Below, one piece after another: positions 46,969 to 57,044 of a stretch of DNA of 64,000 bases (within the stretch, counting starts at the first letter, position 1; every line of letters begins with the position of its first letter). Origin of the DNA: Sanghuangporus weigelae (taxonomy: Eukaryota; Basidiomycota; Agaricomycetes; Hymenochaetales; Hymenochaetaceae). The notes beneath the pieces are model-generated. The model was not told the DNA's origin. It worked only from the letters and a program-made list of their open reading frames with translations, and ran no database searches. The DNA lies in NCBI GenBank assembly GCA_033182465.1, contig CP137325.1, positions 1,550,001-1,614,000 of the forward strand, in the 5' to 3' direction. The translations under genes were made by a program, and so were the position numbers.

Positions 46969-47610
46969 ATGGAGACCTCACTGGCATTTCAGCACTGTCA
47001 AGTCTGTGCACGAGTTTACATGGTCCTTTATGAAGTATACTACTTAGTATGCACGGCAACGGTTGGCACGCGTGACTGTCACATTGAAACCGAGCGATAT
47101 CTTCAAGATACAATGCATTCCAATCCACCAAACCCAATAGTACCCAAGAAACGAGAGGAACTCACGATCACAACTCGGACCCCTCGAACTGCGAACCCGA
47201 TAACTTGGAGAATGATTGGATGGTATAGACCGGAGTTGCACACACCATGTCCAGCATCTACGATACAAGCAAACCTTTATTTACCGAGAGATGCGAACCT
47301 GGAGACCAAGCAATTACAACTCCTTATACAACGGAGGATATGGCATTACATTCGAGACATACGATATGAAGGCAAAGCATGGCTAGTCACCAGAACCCAG
47401 CAGAACCCGCCAGCAGAGCTTATGCAGTTCATGATATGCCTTGGACCATACTCTACACCAACCCGACACCTTAACACAGACGTGCGAGTTATGCTTACCC
47501 TCGCTGGACCTCGAGATGAATTCCGAAGAATCACATACCGAGCAGCCTACATCGCTCCAAGAGCAAAGATGCCACTCAATGACGGCAATGACATCGTTAT
47601 GGAGTACTGA
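46969..47610 (+). CDS. LTR-encoded ORF, 213 residues (A 3' LTR)
   Basis: Same protein as at 36190-36831, in the U3 of the 3' LTR, from where it would be carried at the 3' end of the A genomic RNA. Confidence 0.55.
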   Translation: METSLAFQHCQVCARVYMVLYEVYYLVCTATVGTRDCHIETERYLQDTMHSNPPNPIVPKKREELTITTRTPRTANPITWRMIGWYRPELHTPCPASTIQANLYLPRDANLETKQLQLLIQRRIWHYIRDIRYEGKAWLVTRTQQNPPAELMQFMICLGPYSTPTRHLNTDVRVMLTLAGPRDEFRRITYRAAYIAPRAKMPLNDGNDIVMEY

Positions 47611-47623
47611 CAGTGGAGCATTC

Positions 47624-47628
47624 CATAT
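47624..47628. repeat. Target-site duplication of element B, left
   Basis: CATAT in the A 3' LTR; repeated at 59920-59924 right of B. Confidence 0.75.
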
Positions 47629-48130
47629 CGGAGCACCACCTCTATTGTCTCAGTCAGCAACTCCAAAGAATTCTGTCATAGTGGAGACGACCTTACAAAG
47701 ATTGGAGCAAAGTGGAGCGAAGCGCAGCAGGATGACAAAGGAACAGATGTAATGGTGGAGGAAAGTGGAGTAAAGTGGAGACAGGATGAGTAAGAAATAG
47801 GACGGAAAATGGAATATCTGGGAGCATAAATAGTTGTAGGATTAGGCCCTCATTTCCCCATCTTTCGATCCTCTTAACACACTGGTGTAAAGCTTGCCCT
47901 ACAGCGAGCTATTACTGTGTGCTTTGTACTATCACGCCTCTTGGAAATCCCAATCTGCTTTACTATCACCTCGTATCTGAAAGCATCCATAACTCGAACC
48001 GCGACTAAGAAGGCTAGTAAGGGACCGCGTGGTACAGCCAGACGTGGGTAGATAAGATCACCTTTGCACAACATATCGCTGCTTAGGCAAAAGGATCGAA
48101 CCGGTGTAACCCCGGGCCTACTCCCTAACA

Positions 48131-49140
48131 ATATGGAATGCTCCACTGTCAGTACTCCATAACGATGTCATTGCCGTCATTGAGTGGCATCTTTGCTCTT
48201 GGAGCGATGTAGGCTGCTCGGTATGTGATTCTTCGGAATTCATCTCGAGGTCCAGCGAGGGTAAGCATAACTCGCACGTCTGTGTTAAGGTGTCGGGTTG
48301 GTGTAGAGTATGGTCCAAGGCATATCATGAACTGCATAAGCTCTGCTGGCGGGTTCTGCTGGGTTCTGGTGACTAGCCATGCTTTGCCTTCATATCGTAT
48401 GTCTCGAATGTAATGCCATATCCTCCGTTGTATAAGGAGTTGTAATTGCTTGGTCTCCAGGTTCGCATCTCTCGGTAAATAAAGGTTTGCTTGTATCGTA
48501 GATGCTGGACATGGTGTGTGCAACTCCGGTCTATACCATCCAATCATTCTCCAAGTTATCGGGTTCGCAGTTCGAGGGGTCCGAGTTGTGATCGTGAGTT
48601 CCTCTCGTTTCTTGGGTACTATTGGGTTTGGTGGATTGGAATGCATTGTATCTTGAAGATATCGCTCGGTTTCAATGTGACAGTCACGCGTGCCAACCGT
48701 TGCCGTGCATACTAAGTAGTATACTTCATAAAGGACCATGTAAACTCGTGCACAGACTTGACAGTGCTGAAATGCCAGTGAGGTCTCCATAAACCTTATT
48801 AGCCTTTAGCCTTTTAGCGTTTAGGCTTTAGTAGTTGTGCTTCTGGACTTCTAAGAAGTTTGATCGCTTCTTTTGATCGAGGTCGCTCTGGTTGCTTGGT
48901 CGGCGGCGTTAGAGTGGTAGTCCGCGGTAATAGGCGGTCGGCGGTGTTAGCTGTTAGCGGGATTACGTATCCGCTTCGGTGCTTCTAGCGCTCGGGTGGT
49001 AACGGGTTACTGTTGCCTAGGCCGCTCGATTGCTTGGGCCTTTGATAGCTGGCTTGGTTACCGGTCGCGTTTGGAAAGCTGATCGTGTAGATCTGTCGAT
49101 CGTGTCGATCCTGATGCGAGTTTTTGAGCGGATCCTTTCA
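48131..49140 (-). repeat. 3' LTR of element B, first 1010 bp
   Basis: Inverted copy of LTR bases 1-1010 (TGAAAGG tip at 49140). The missing 502 bp lie next to it in flipped orientation (47629-48130). It forms the right arm of a near-perfect inverted repeat with 46619-47628. Confidence 0.9.
48149..48790 (-). CDS. LTR-encoded ORF, 213 residues (B 3' LTR)
   Basis: Identical in sequence to the frame at 36190-36831; see there for the description. Confidence 0.55.
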   Translation of the reverse strand: METSLAFQHCQVCARVYMVLYEVYYLVCTATVGTRDCHIETERYLQDTMHSNPPNPIVPKKREELTITTRTPRTANPITWRMIGWYRPELHTPCPASTIQANLYLPRDANLETKQLQLLIQRRIWHYIRDIRYEGKAWLVTRTQQNPPAELMQFMICLGPYSTPTRHLNTDVRVMLTLAGPRDEFRRITYRAAYIAPRAKMPLNDGNDIVMEY

Positions 49141-49264
49141 CTACACCCCCCCTAAGATGAACTTTCGGAGAAATGTTCATCCTAATCCGTGAGAAAGCTC
49201 GGATAAAGGGTCGCCTAGTGATGGTTGATTTTTGCTATCAAACCATCATCATCTCTGCTCCAAA

Positions 49265-49580
49265 ATGTCGAAAGTCGCCGCTGCTGTTACTGTTTTTGTC
49301 GTTATTGTCGCGATTTTCGGCATAAATCATTGGATTTTGGAGCGTAAGAGGCGTGCTCAGGTAAGTGATGCATGCTCTGTGCCGTTTCGAGTTGTTAATC
49401 ATCCTCTAGGAGGCTGACTTCGAAATGCAATCGTTCCAGCGCGATGTTACTACTGTCGCGCTTCGAGTTCACCTCGCGCTCGGTTATGACGTTGAGGTTA
49501 TCGATCCAGTCGTCGAAAATGCAGGTATTGCTTCGCAGGAACGTCGTGAAAAGGGTGTCTGGGAAGACATTGACTTGTAA
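49265..49580 (+). CDS. Antisense spliced gene for a small membrane protein, element B
   Basis: Mirror copy of the gene at 46179-46494. Exons 49265-49360 and 49410-49580, the 49-nt intron starting GTAAGTGATG and ending CTCTAG; 88 residues with one N-terminal transmembrane helix. It starts about 125 bp inside the 3' LTR edge, so the LTR or PPT region would have to supply its promoter. Confidence 0.62.
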
Positions 49581-50119
49581 AGGGTGGTGGGAAGGGATAT
49601 GAATATGAAATGTGCATCATGTAAAGAATATGACGCAATTGAAAGTGATAAGAAAGAAATCATAAAGTCGTTAATGAATAAGTTTTATACCAATTTGGGA
49701 GTGAAGTTCCAGGTGTTTACCTACGGCTCTTCAACCCCCAAATGGAGTTTTTCGAAGAAAAAGTGGGATTGGAGTGCCTTTTAGCGTGAAGGCACATCCT
49801 AGCATAATGCAAGGGAGTGACTTCACGTAAACTTTTGGCTTCTCCGTTGCATAGAGGATAATAAAGGGTATGCATAATCTGCTAATTCGGTGCCGGCACA
49901 ATGACGCAATATACAAAATGTCTAGGCCCTTGTTGGTTCTTTGACACTTCTGCATAGTGCTTCATTTGTGCTGGTTGACCGAATAAGCGTGAAATAAGGA
50001 GGTGCCTAAAGCATAATTTGGTCGGATGTGACCATAAATACCATAAGGTAAGAATGAAATGCATAATTGACCATGTCGGGTCACGATATGGGAAAGGGGT
50101 TGCATAAAAGAAGAGTTGT

Positions 50120-51118
50120 TTACAAATCTTCGGATTCTTCAGCCTCAGGTGTAGTCTGGGCCGAGTTCGCTGGGGTATATAGTTCCCTGCTTTCACCTTC
50201 TTCACTTGACTCTGTATCGTCGGAGTGTATATACATGTCCTCCTGTTCCGACATAGTAAGCATCTCGTCCGGCTGGTAGAGTTCGTTCGGGTACTGGTAG
50301 ACTGAGATCATCAGATCTTCCAGCAAGGGGTGTCGTGTAGCCTGTAGTTTTTCTCTGGCTTCTTCCTCTCGGTTGTTGAGTTCCATAAGGTAATGAGGGT
50401 CGTAGTTAACCTCTTTGCCTTCGACTACGTGGTGCTCGATGTTGTCGAGTGGTACCTCATCCGTAGTAGAGTTCCTCGCTTCAATAACCGTTCGGTATCT
50501 CGTTCCTTCGTAATACTTCGTCATGTTGAGTACCGTCATGAACTGCATGGTGTGGGATGCATAGAAGCCCGTCTGGTCGGCTATGTATATAATGTACTTC
50601 ATCGCATCGATGCTCATCGGATGATAGTGACTCCATCGCATCATTCGGTTAAGAATTGCGGTAGTCATGTCTCGTCGGTAGGCGCAAATTTGAATTGCCG
50701 AATGATAGATGCCCATGATGTTCTTGTATGTCGTTTCGTGCCTAAAGTCGATCTTGCCTCGATGTAATGCTTGTGTTTCGAGTTCGATCGCGTAGGTTAG
50801 AAATGCATCATCATTGAGTCGGCGTAATGCTGCGTCTCGAGGGTTACTGAGTTTGAATAACCACTCGTCTGAGTGATTCGCCATCATAAGGTGGGGTATT
50901 TCGTCTCGGTTGTGGTGGACTGCGTTCCACTTGTCGAATAGATCATCGAAGTACTTCCCTGGGCATAGGGGTACAATCTCATCTTCGTAGTTCTCTTCGT
51001 TGAATCGATTGCACAGCTGTGGCCATTGATAACGTTCGGTCGGTGGCCTGAGTGTAAATGTCCATTCTGGTGCATCTTCTGGTTGACAGAATGCATGTAG
51101 CTCGTCGAAGATAGGCAT
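50120..51118 (-). CDS. Accessory ORF after pol (ORF3), element B
   Basis: 332 residues, identical to the element A protein at 44641-45639; acidic Ser-rich tail, family unknown. Confidence 0.6.
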   Translation of the reverse strand: MPIFDELHAFCQPEDAPEWTFTLRPPTERYQWPQLCNRFNEENYEDEIVPLCPGKYFDDLFDKWNAVHHNRDEIPHLMMANHSDEWLFKLSNPRDAALRRLNDDAFLTYAIELETQALHRGKIDFRHETTYKNIMGIYHSAIQICAYRRDMTTAILNRMMRWSHYHPMSIDAMKYIIYIADQTGFYASHTMQFMTVLNMTKYYEGTRYRTVIEARNSTTDEVPLDNIEHHVVEGKEVNYDPHYLMELNNREEEAREKLQATRHPLLEDLMISVYQYPNELYQPDEMLTMSEQEDMYIHSDDTESSEEGESRELYTPANSAQTTPEAEESEDL

Positions 51119-51372
51119 AGCTGAGTAGTGGTTCGCTTGTAGTGAAGTAGAGCTGTTGCGATTCGAGTTGTTGTTCGTTCAGCTCGAAGTTCTCCATGTT
51201 TTATACCATCTTGTTGGTATGTCGGCGATGTCTTGCCTAATTCTTCTATCTCTGCTCTCGCTTTGGTGTGCCACATTGATGTCATTGCTTGGTAAGGTCG
51301 TTGGGGACCTTACTCATCGTCTCTATTGTGGATCCATAAGCGGCTCCATCGGGTGGAGTGCATGTGATGCAA

Positions 51373-54300
51373 CTATTGCCTCATTCGTTTTCGTGCGGCG
51401 ATCCATTGGTTAAGGTTCGGTGGCTGGATTGCCTGAGGATACTTTTTATGGAATGCTTCGATCATTTGATAGGAGTTCTTGAGGTTGTCAAGTGGCTCCC
51501 ATGTTCGCTCCTGGTATCCTTTCCATTGGATAAGGTATTGGACCTTGCTCCGATGACGTCTTGTATTATGAATCGTCTCCACTTCGTACTCTGCTTCTCC
51601 CTCTACTTCAATAGGTGGTGGTTCATCCAAAGTGGGTCTTCCAGGGTATTCCTTTCGTTTGTAAGGCCTGAGAAGACTCGCATGAAACACTGGGTGGATC
51701 GGAAGGGTTTCGGGTAAGCGTAATCTGAATGACACTTGTCCGACTGCCTTCTCGACTTTATAAGGCCCTGCCCATTTCATTGCAAGTTTCTTCGTTGGTT
51801 CCAATCGACTGAGATTCCTCATGTCTAGTAACACTTCGTCTCCTGGCTTGTACCCTGGCAGTTTGCCTCGATGCAGGTCTGCATAAAGCTTCATTGCCTC
51901 ATTCGCTTGCCTAATCGAATTATAGGCTTCTTGCTGTACTTGTCGAAGCTCCTCTAGGTGATTTATTGCTTCTGGGACGTTTGAATCACCGGTCTCCGCA
52001 ACGTCCAGGTGAGGATGCCATCCATACAGTGTATAGAATGGTGACTGATGTGTAGTACTGTGCTTCCTGTTGTTGTAGGCGAATTCTGCTATATCGATGT
52101 ACTCTGCCCAATCTGTTTGTCGGTAGGACACATAGCAGCGTAAGTACTGTTCGAGCTCTTGATTTAGTCGCTCGGTTTGACCATCGGTTTGTGGATGATA
52201 CGCTGTACTAGTTTTCCAATCGACATCGATGAGTCTGCAGAACTCCTTGAGGAATTGCGCGGTGAAGTTGCTACCTCGGTCGGAGATTACTCGTTTAGGG
52301 GCCCCGTAGTATTTGAAGACATGTTGGCGGAACAAACGTGCCAACTGCTTAGCATTGGGTATTCCTTGGCAAGGAATGAACTTCCCCATTTTAGTGAGTT
52401 TGTCCACTATAACGAGTATCGCACTGTAGCCTTCATTGCTAACTGGTAAGTCGGTAATCAGGTCACAGGTTATGGTTTCCCATGGTTGATGTGGTGCCTC
52501 CAACGGTTGGAGCGGCGGATTTCGAAACTGTCGAATCGGTTTTGCACGCTGACATATGTCGCAGGTTGCGGTATATGCTCGGATCATTTCTTCCATCTTC
52601 GGCCAATAGTATGATCGCTTTACAAGCTCTATGGTCTTTTCTGCTCCTGGGTGGCCTGCAAGTTTGTGATCATGGCGCCTTCGGATTAGCAACGCTCGTA
52701 GGTTGGCGGACGGCGGGATATATAATGCATTGGTTACGTAGTGCAAACCGTTCCTGTAACTGTAGCCGTTGCTCTGCTTGATCGCCTGAATTTCCTTCTT
52801 AGCCTCCTCGGTATTGTAGTTCCTCTTGATCGTTCGGATAATAGGATCAGAGATAGTGACCATTTCAGTTTCTAGCTTGTATAGACCGTTGATCTCTGTG
52901 CGTCGCAATGTTTGTTGCTTGATCGTATCAGGAGGTAATAAGGTAACTCCTAAGTTGTCCTTGTCCTCTGGCATATAGTCGGATCGTCGTGATAGCTCGT
53001 CCGCTTGGTTCTTCTTGCCTGGCCAATGGAGAATCTTGAAGTTATATCGTGATAACTCTAGTGCCCATCTTGCTTGACGTCTCGATAGATTCTGAGCTGT
53101 CATGAAGTATCGGAGGTTTGCATGATCGCTTCGGATTGTTACTGGTTCTTTGGTTCCCTCCAATAGGTGTCTCCAATGCTTGAGTGCTTCCATGATTGCT
53201 AGCATCTCTTTGTCATGCGTCGGATAGTTTCGTTGGGTGTTCGTTAGAGTTTTCGACATGAAACCTAAAGGTCTCAGTTCTCCTTGGTTGTCTTCTTGTT
53301 GTAAGACTGCACCAATCGCTACATCGGATGCATCGGTTTCCAATGTATATGGTTTGTCTGGCTTTGGCATTGCCAATGCGACTTCCGTTTCGAATGCCTT
53401 CTTGATACTTTCGAATGCCTTATCTTGTGCCTCTGCCCATATGAACTTGCGATCCTTTTTGATAAGGTCGCCAATAGGTGCGAATGTATCGGCATAGTTC
53501 CTGATGAATCTTCGGTAGAAGTTACAAAATCCTTGGAACTTTCGAACTTGTCGTTTCGTCCTTGGCACTGGCCATTCGTGAATAGCTTTGAGCTTATAAG
53601 GATCCATCTGGATGCCTTTCGTTCCTACTACAAATCCCAAGTAGTCGAGCTGGGTTTGGAGGAAGTGACATTTCTCGATTTTGAGGTAAATGTCGAGCTC
53701 TCGGCATTTCTGTAGAATTGCCCTGAGGAGTTTCCAATGTTCCTCTTCAGTTTGTGCTTGACCAATAAGGTCGTCCAAATAGTTGAGTGCTTCTTCTGTC
53801 CTGAGCCAATATTCGAAGTTGTCATTCATGAATCTTTGGAATACTGCAGGTGAGTTCTTCATTCCAAACATCATGACCTTTGGCTTGTAGACTGCATTGC
53901 CAACTCGGAATGCTGCCTTCCACTCGTCTCCTTCTCGGATTCGCAGGTTGTTGTAACCTGATCGCATGTCGAGTGTAAAGAAGAATTTTCCTTTCTCCAG
54001 TTTCTCTGGGAGAACACTCATGATCGGTATCGGGTATGGATCTGATACTGTCGTGTCGTTGATGTCTCGGTAATCGGTTACTGCTCGTGCTCCTCCGTCT
54101 TTCTTTCCTACAAAGAAGACTGGTGCTGCTACCGGACACGGTTCGTGTGGTTGAACCTTTTCAATCCATCCTTTGTCAAGTAACTCTTTGACATAAGCGT
54201 CGAGTGCTGCTTGCTCTTCTCGTGTGAGCTTGATAATAGGCCTTGGTTTCGGTAATGGTACTCCTTCTTTGAGGTTAATTGCCATATCCCATTTTGTATG

Positions 54301-55977
54301 CTTGGGTAACCTTCTCGATTTATCAGGATCAAAGACGTCTGCGTAGTCTTCTATTTCCTTTGGTAGGAGTTTTCGCCAATCTCGTTTCTGTGTTCCTAGT
54401 AATCCTTCTGCAGCTGCCTTTTGCTGAGAATACTGCTGGGATACTGAACTCGCTTTGTTCAGTGGCTGTGAGACTTGGTTCTGCTGCCTTGGTGACCAAT
54501 TTCGATTGATGTCTAGCTCTAGCTTTGCAGCGAGCTCTTCCTTTCTGGTAAGGGTAGCTGGTTGGTTGGTCGTCCTAAGACTTTCAATGTCTTCTGGCTC
54601 TATGTCGTGCATAGGAGTGTCTTCTGTTGTCTCCTGCTCGTCTTGCATCTCGATATCGCTTTCGTTGTCTGCCCATCTTGTACGCTTCGGTGTGGGACTA
54701 GCTCCTCGCATTAACGATGCCGTCCTCGGTCGTATAATGCCTGCCACTGGCTTCTCTGGATACCGTGTCTTTCGTGGTCGTATCCTATACTTCATGCCCG
54801 GGTTTTCTTCTGGTGATGGCCAGAGTTCTTCATCTTCCGGCATGTTTTGCCTTAGTGGATGTATCTTCTGTGGTGGTTGTTTCTTCCAACGTTTCGGAGA
54901 GTCATTTATTTCCTCCTGTTCGTCTAGGCTATGCTTGCCTGTTATCTCTTCTGTTTCGCCTTCGGATGTCTGGTACAATTGCCGTGCTGGGATCATCCGT
55001 CTCGGTATGTGCCTTGGTCGTCGTTGCACTATACTCGTTCCTTGTGGTGCCTGTTTCTTCCATCGCTTGGGAGTGTAGTTTATTTCCTCCTCATCTCGAT
55101 GATGCTTGTTTGCCGTTTCCTGTTGTGGCTGTTTCGTTGCAGAGTCTGGTATATTTTCCGTGCTCGGACTCTTCACTTCTGGCGTCTGTTTTGCCTGTTC
55201 CAGTCTTGGTGTTGCTGGTCTGGTTTCCGGCTTCGCTTGTGGCTTCGTTTCGTGAGAGTGTCCGTTGTTGTCTCTCCTTGGCGCAAATATTATTCCTGGT
55301 GCTCCAGAGTGTCGATAGTTGTCTCTGTCCTGAGCCTGTTGCTTCGTGTTATGCCTAGGTCTTGTCTTGTCAGGTTTGCCTTTCGTTTGCCGTTTCCGTT
55401 TGCGCTTCCTGTGCCTTCGCTTCTTGGTAGCTCGTATGACGTTGAGCTCGAATGGTATCGAATTACCATTCCGATTCCATACTTGATTCTTCCAATCAAT
55501 TTCGGGATTGACTTTGGCCAAATAGTCAATTCCTAGGATCACTTGATCCTGTCCTGTGGTTGCTACTGCCAACGTTTGTGGCTGCGGTTTAGGTCCATCA
55601 AAAATTAATGTGTAGACCTCGTGCGTGATTGCTCCTCCTTGGTTGGGACTTCCATCCGCATTATTCAAAGGTCGAGGGTGATCAAGCCTCTTTTTGAATA
55701 GGCTGTAGTGTCGTACCAAGTTGGGGTGTATCGTGCTGCATGTAGCTCCGGAATCGATTAACGCTTTGACTGCTAGGGTCTTTGTTCCAACCTTCACTCG
55801 AATAGGTAATCGGGGATGCAATGCTTGTATTGGCAATCGCTTATTGTACATCGCTTCACTGGGGTTGAACCCAGGAGGTTTGAAACACTGGTTGTTGAAA
55901 CCTTTCTCGTCACCCTTGTTACACTCACATCGCGCAGTCTCGTTCGATGGAGGTCTTAATCTTTTCCCTGTTGCTCT
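51373..55977 (-). CDS. Pol polyprotein, element B
   Basis: Open from 55977 to 51373, first ATG at 55851. Same domain order and motifs as in element A (DSG protease, YLDD reverse transcriptase, RNase H, HHCC and DDE integrase, chromodomain), with no stop or frameshift. Probably made as Gag-Pol through the slip site at 55962-55968. Confidence 0.95.
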   Translation of the reverse strand, partial: RATGKRLRPPSNETARCECNKGDEKGFNNQCFKPPGFNPSEAMYNKRLPIQALHPRLPIRVKVGTKTLAVKALIDSGATCSTIHPNLVRHYSLFKKRLDHPRPLNNADGSPNQGGAITHEVYTLIFDGPKPQPQTLAVATTGQDQVILGIDYLAKVNPEIDWKNQVWNRNGNSIPFELNVIRATKKRRHRKRKRKRQTKGKPDKTRPRHNTKQQAQDRDNYRHSGAPGIIFAPRRDNNGHSHETKPQAKPETRPATPRLEQAKQTPEVKSPSTENIPDSATKQPQQETANKHHRDEEEINYTPKRWKKQAPQGTSIVQRRPRHIPRRMIPARQLYQTSEGETEEITGKHSLDEQEEINDSPKRWKKQPPQKIHPLRQNMPEDEELWPSPEENPGMKYRIRPRKTRYPEKPVAGIIRPRTASLMRGASPTPKRTRWADNESDIEMQDEQETTEDTPMHDIEPEDIESLRTTNQPATLTRKEELAAKLELDINRNWSPRQQNQVSQPLNKASSVSQQYSQQKAAAEGLLGTQKRDWRKLLPKEIEDYADVFDPDKSRRLPKHTKWDMAINLKEGVPLPKPRPIIKLTREEQAALDAYVKELLDKGWIEKVQPHEPCPVAAPVFFVGKKDGGARAVTDYRDINDTTVSDPYPIPIMSVLPEKLEKGKFFFTLDMRSGYNNLRIREGDEWKAAFRVGNAVYKPKVMMFGMKNSPAVFQRFMNDNFEYWLRTEEALNYLDDLIGQAQTEEEHWKLLRAILQKCRELDIYLKIEKCHFLQTQLDYLGFVVGTKGIQMDPYKLKAIHEWPVPRTKRQVRKFQGFCNFYRRFIRNYADTFAPIGDLIKKDRKFIWAEAQDKAFESIKKAFETEVALAMPKPDKPYTLETDASDVAIGAVLQQEDNQGELRPLGFMSKTLTNTQRNYPTHDKEMLAIMEALKHWRHLLEGTKEPVTIRSDHANLRYFMTAQNLSRRQARWALELSRYNFKILHWPGKKNQADELSRRSDYMPEDKDNLGVTLLPPDTIKQQTLRRTEINGLYKLETEMVTISDPIIRTIKRNYNTEEAKKEIQAIKQSNGYSYRNGLHYVTNALYIPPSANLRALLIRRRHDHKLAGHPGAEKTIELVKRSYYWPKMEEMIRAYTATCDICQRAKPIRQFRNPPLQPLEAPHQPWETITCDLITDLPVSNEGYSAILVIVDKLTKMGKFIPCQGIPNAKQLARLFRQHVFKYYGAPKRVISDRGSNFTAQFLKEFCRLIDVDWKTSTAYHPQTDGQTERLNQELEQYLRCYVSYRQTDWAEYIDIAEFAYNNRKHSTTHQSPFYTLYGWHPHLDVAETGDSNVPEAINHLEELRQVQQEAYNSIRQANEAMKLYADLHRGKLPGYKPGDEVLLDMRNLSRLEPTKKLAMKWAGPYKVEKAVGQVSFRLRLPETLPIHPVFHASLLRPYKRKEYPGRPTLDEPPPIEVEGEAEYEVETIHNTRRHRSKVQYLIQWKGYQERTWEPLDNLKNSYQMIEAFHKKYPQAIQPPNLNQWIAARKRMRQ

Positions 55978-57044
55978 TTACTTGCTAGGGATTTGCGAAT
56001 GTTGTTTCGGTATTCTTCGTCATGCTTGCAAGTCCATCCTGCTGATTCATCGCCTTTAGCCCATGCTACATGGTCGTAGTGGACTGGCCTTCGGCAGTGT
56101 GGATCGGGACATGTTTCCTTGAAATCGATTGTTCGTGTTGTCATCGTCCTCCGTTTTACACCATTAGTCTTCTTCGGCCGCTTAGAGGAAGAACCCTTTT
56201 GCTTCCTTGGTGCCTTGCATTCCTTTGCGTAATGTCCTGACTTTTCACAGTTGTAGCATTTGCCTCCCTTCTTCGGCAAGCCTCGGAGTGCATCTACATC
56301 CATGGCGTCTGGATCTCGTTTCGTTGTTTGTACTGGTGGTCGGAAAGATGACTGTCCGTTCGATTTGAATCTTGGGGTGTATGTTTGATTACCCATGAGC
56401 CTTTGCCTGGCATCAGAGTTTGCTAGGTTGCTTGTCCATTCCATCCATGCATCGAGGTCGTTCTTCTCGAAAGCATCGGGTTGTACAGATTCGACTCGTC
56501 GTTTGACCCACATGTCTAGTCCTTTGACATAGATGTACTTGAGCATCTGCTTATCCATCGTGTCTGGTGCTCGTGCTTTGAGTCGTCGGAATTCGTCGTT
56601 GTACGCCCTAATGCTTGCTCCTTTCTGCTGGATGCATAGTAGTTGGAATAGGGCTTCCTGTTCTCCAATGATCGGATGTCCTGCTCGGATCCTCATCCAG
56701 TTCAGCATGTCCTTGAGTGATGCGAACATTCCATTTGTTGCAGCGATAATCGCAGGTACTGGTTTCAGTTTCCCATTGGCATCGAATGATGTTAGGGTAT
56801 TCTTTTCTGCAAACCAATCGTAGCTGTCGCCTTCTAGGGCCGCAAATAGGCTCTTTGCAATCTCCTCCTCATCCTTGACTCCATGCTGTGCCAGCTTCGA
56901 GATACATCGACTAATCCACAGATCAATATCTTCGCTTCGCTTGCCATAGTACTTCGGAAGCTTGATGCTGTGTTTAGAGAGTTGTGTCTGAAGAGTCTGT
57001 AGTTGCTGCTCCAGTGCTTGCACCTTCTGGTCGGTTGTCGACAT
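55956..57044 (-). CDS. Gag with CCHC zinc knuckle, element B
   Basis: 362 residues, identical to element A Gag: N-terminal coiled coil, capsid-like helices, CYNCEKSGHYAKEC knuckle and a second Cys/His cluster. Confidence 0.9.
   Translation of the reverse strand: MSTTDQKVQALEQQLQTLQTQLSKHSIKLPKYYGKRSEDIDLWISRCISKLAQHGVKDEEEIAKSLFAALEGDSYDWFAEKNTLTSFDANGKLKPVPAIIAATNGMFASLKDMLNWMRIRAGHPIIGEQEALFQLLCIQQKGASIRAYNDEFRRLKARAPDTMDKQMLKYIYVKGLDMWVKRRVESVQPDAFEKNDLDAWMEWTSNLANSDARQRLMGNQTYTPRFKSNGQSSFRPPVQTTKRDPDAMDVDALRGLPKKGGKCYNCEKSGHYAKECKAPRKQKGSSSKRPKKTNGVKRRTMTTRTIDFKETCPDPHCRRPVHYDHVAWAKGDESAGWTCKHDEEYRNNIRKSLASKEQQGKD
55962..55968 (-). promoter_or_regulatory. Predicted -1 frameshift site, element B
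   Basis: GGGAAAA on the minus strand, the mirror of 39791-39797, two codons before the gag stop. Confidence 0.65.

Larger units (their letters stand above)
46619..48130 (+). repeat. Composite LTR at the A/B junction
   Basis: Reads as one full 1512-bp LTR, but only 46619-47628 belongs to A under the nested model. Bases 47629-48130 are the 502-bp tail of the B 3' LTR, flipped between the inverted arms. The junction at 48130/48131 (CTAACA|ATATGG) has no target duplication, which supports this reading. It contains an LTR ORF at 46969-47610. Confidence 0.85.

Noticed and set aside
49584-49784. 66-codon plus-strand frame right after the antisense gene in B
   Set aside because: It begins with GTG, has no motif and lies in the likely 3' region of the antisense gene; ATG-started coding is not supported.
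54455-55536. Three long overlapping plus-strand frames inside element B (and mirrors in A at 40223-41304)
   Set aside because: They are antisense shadows of the Lys/Arg/Glu/Pro-rich pol linker; their low-complexity Ser/Val/Leu/Phe/Cys composition is what reversed codons of that linker give.
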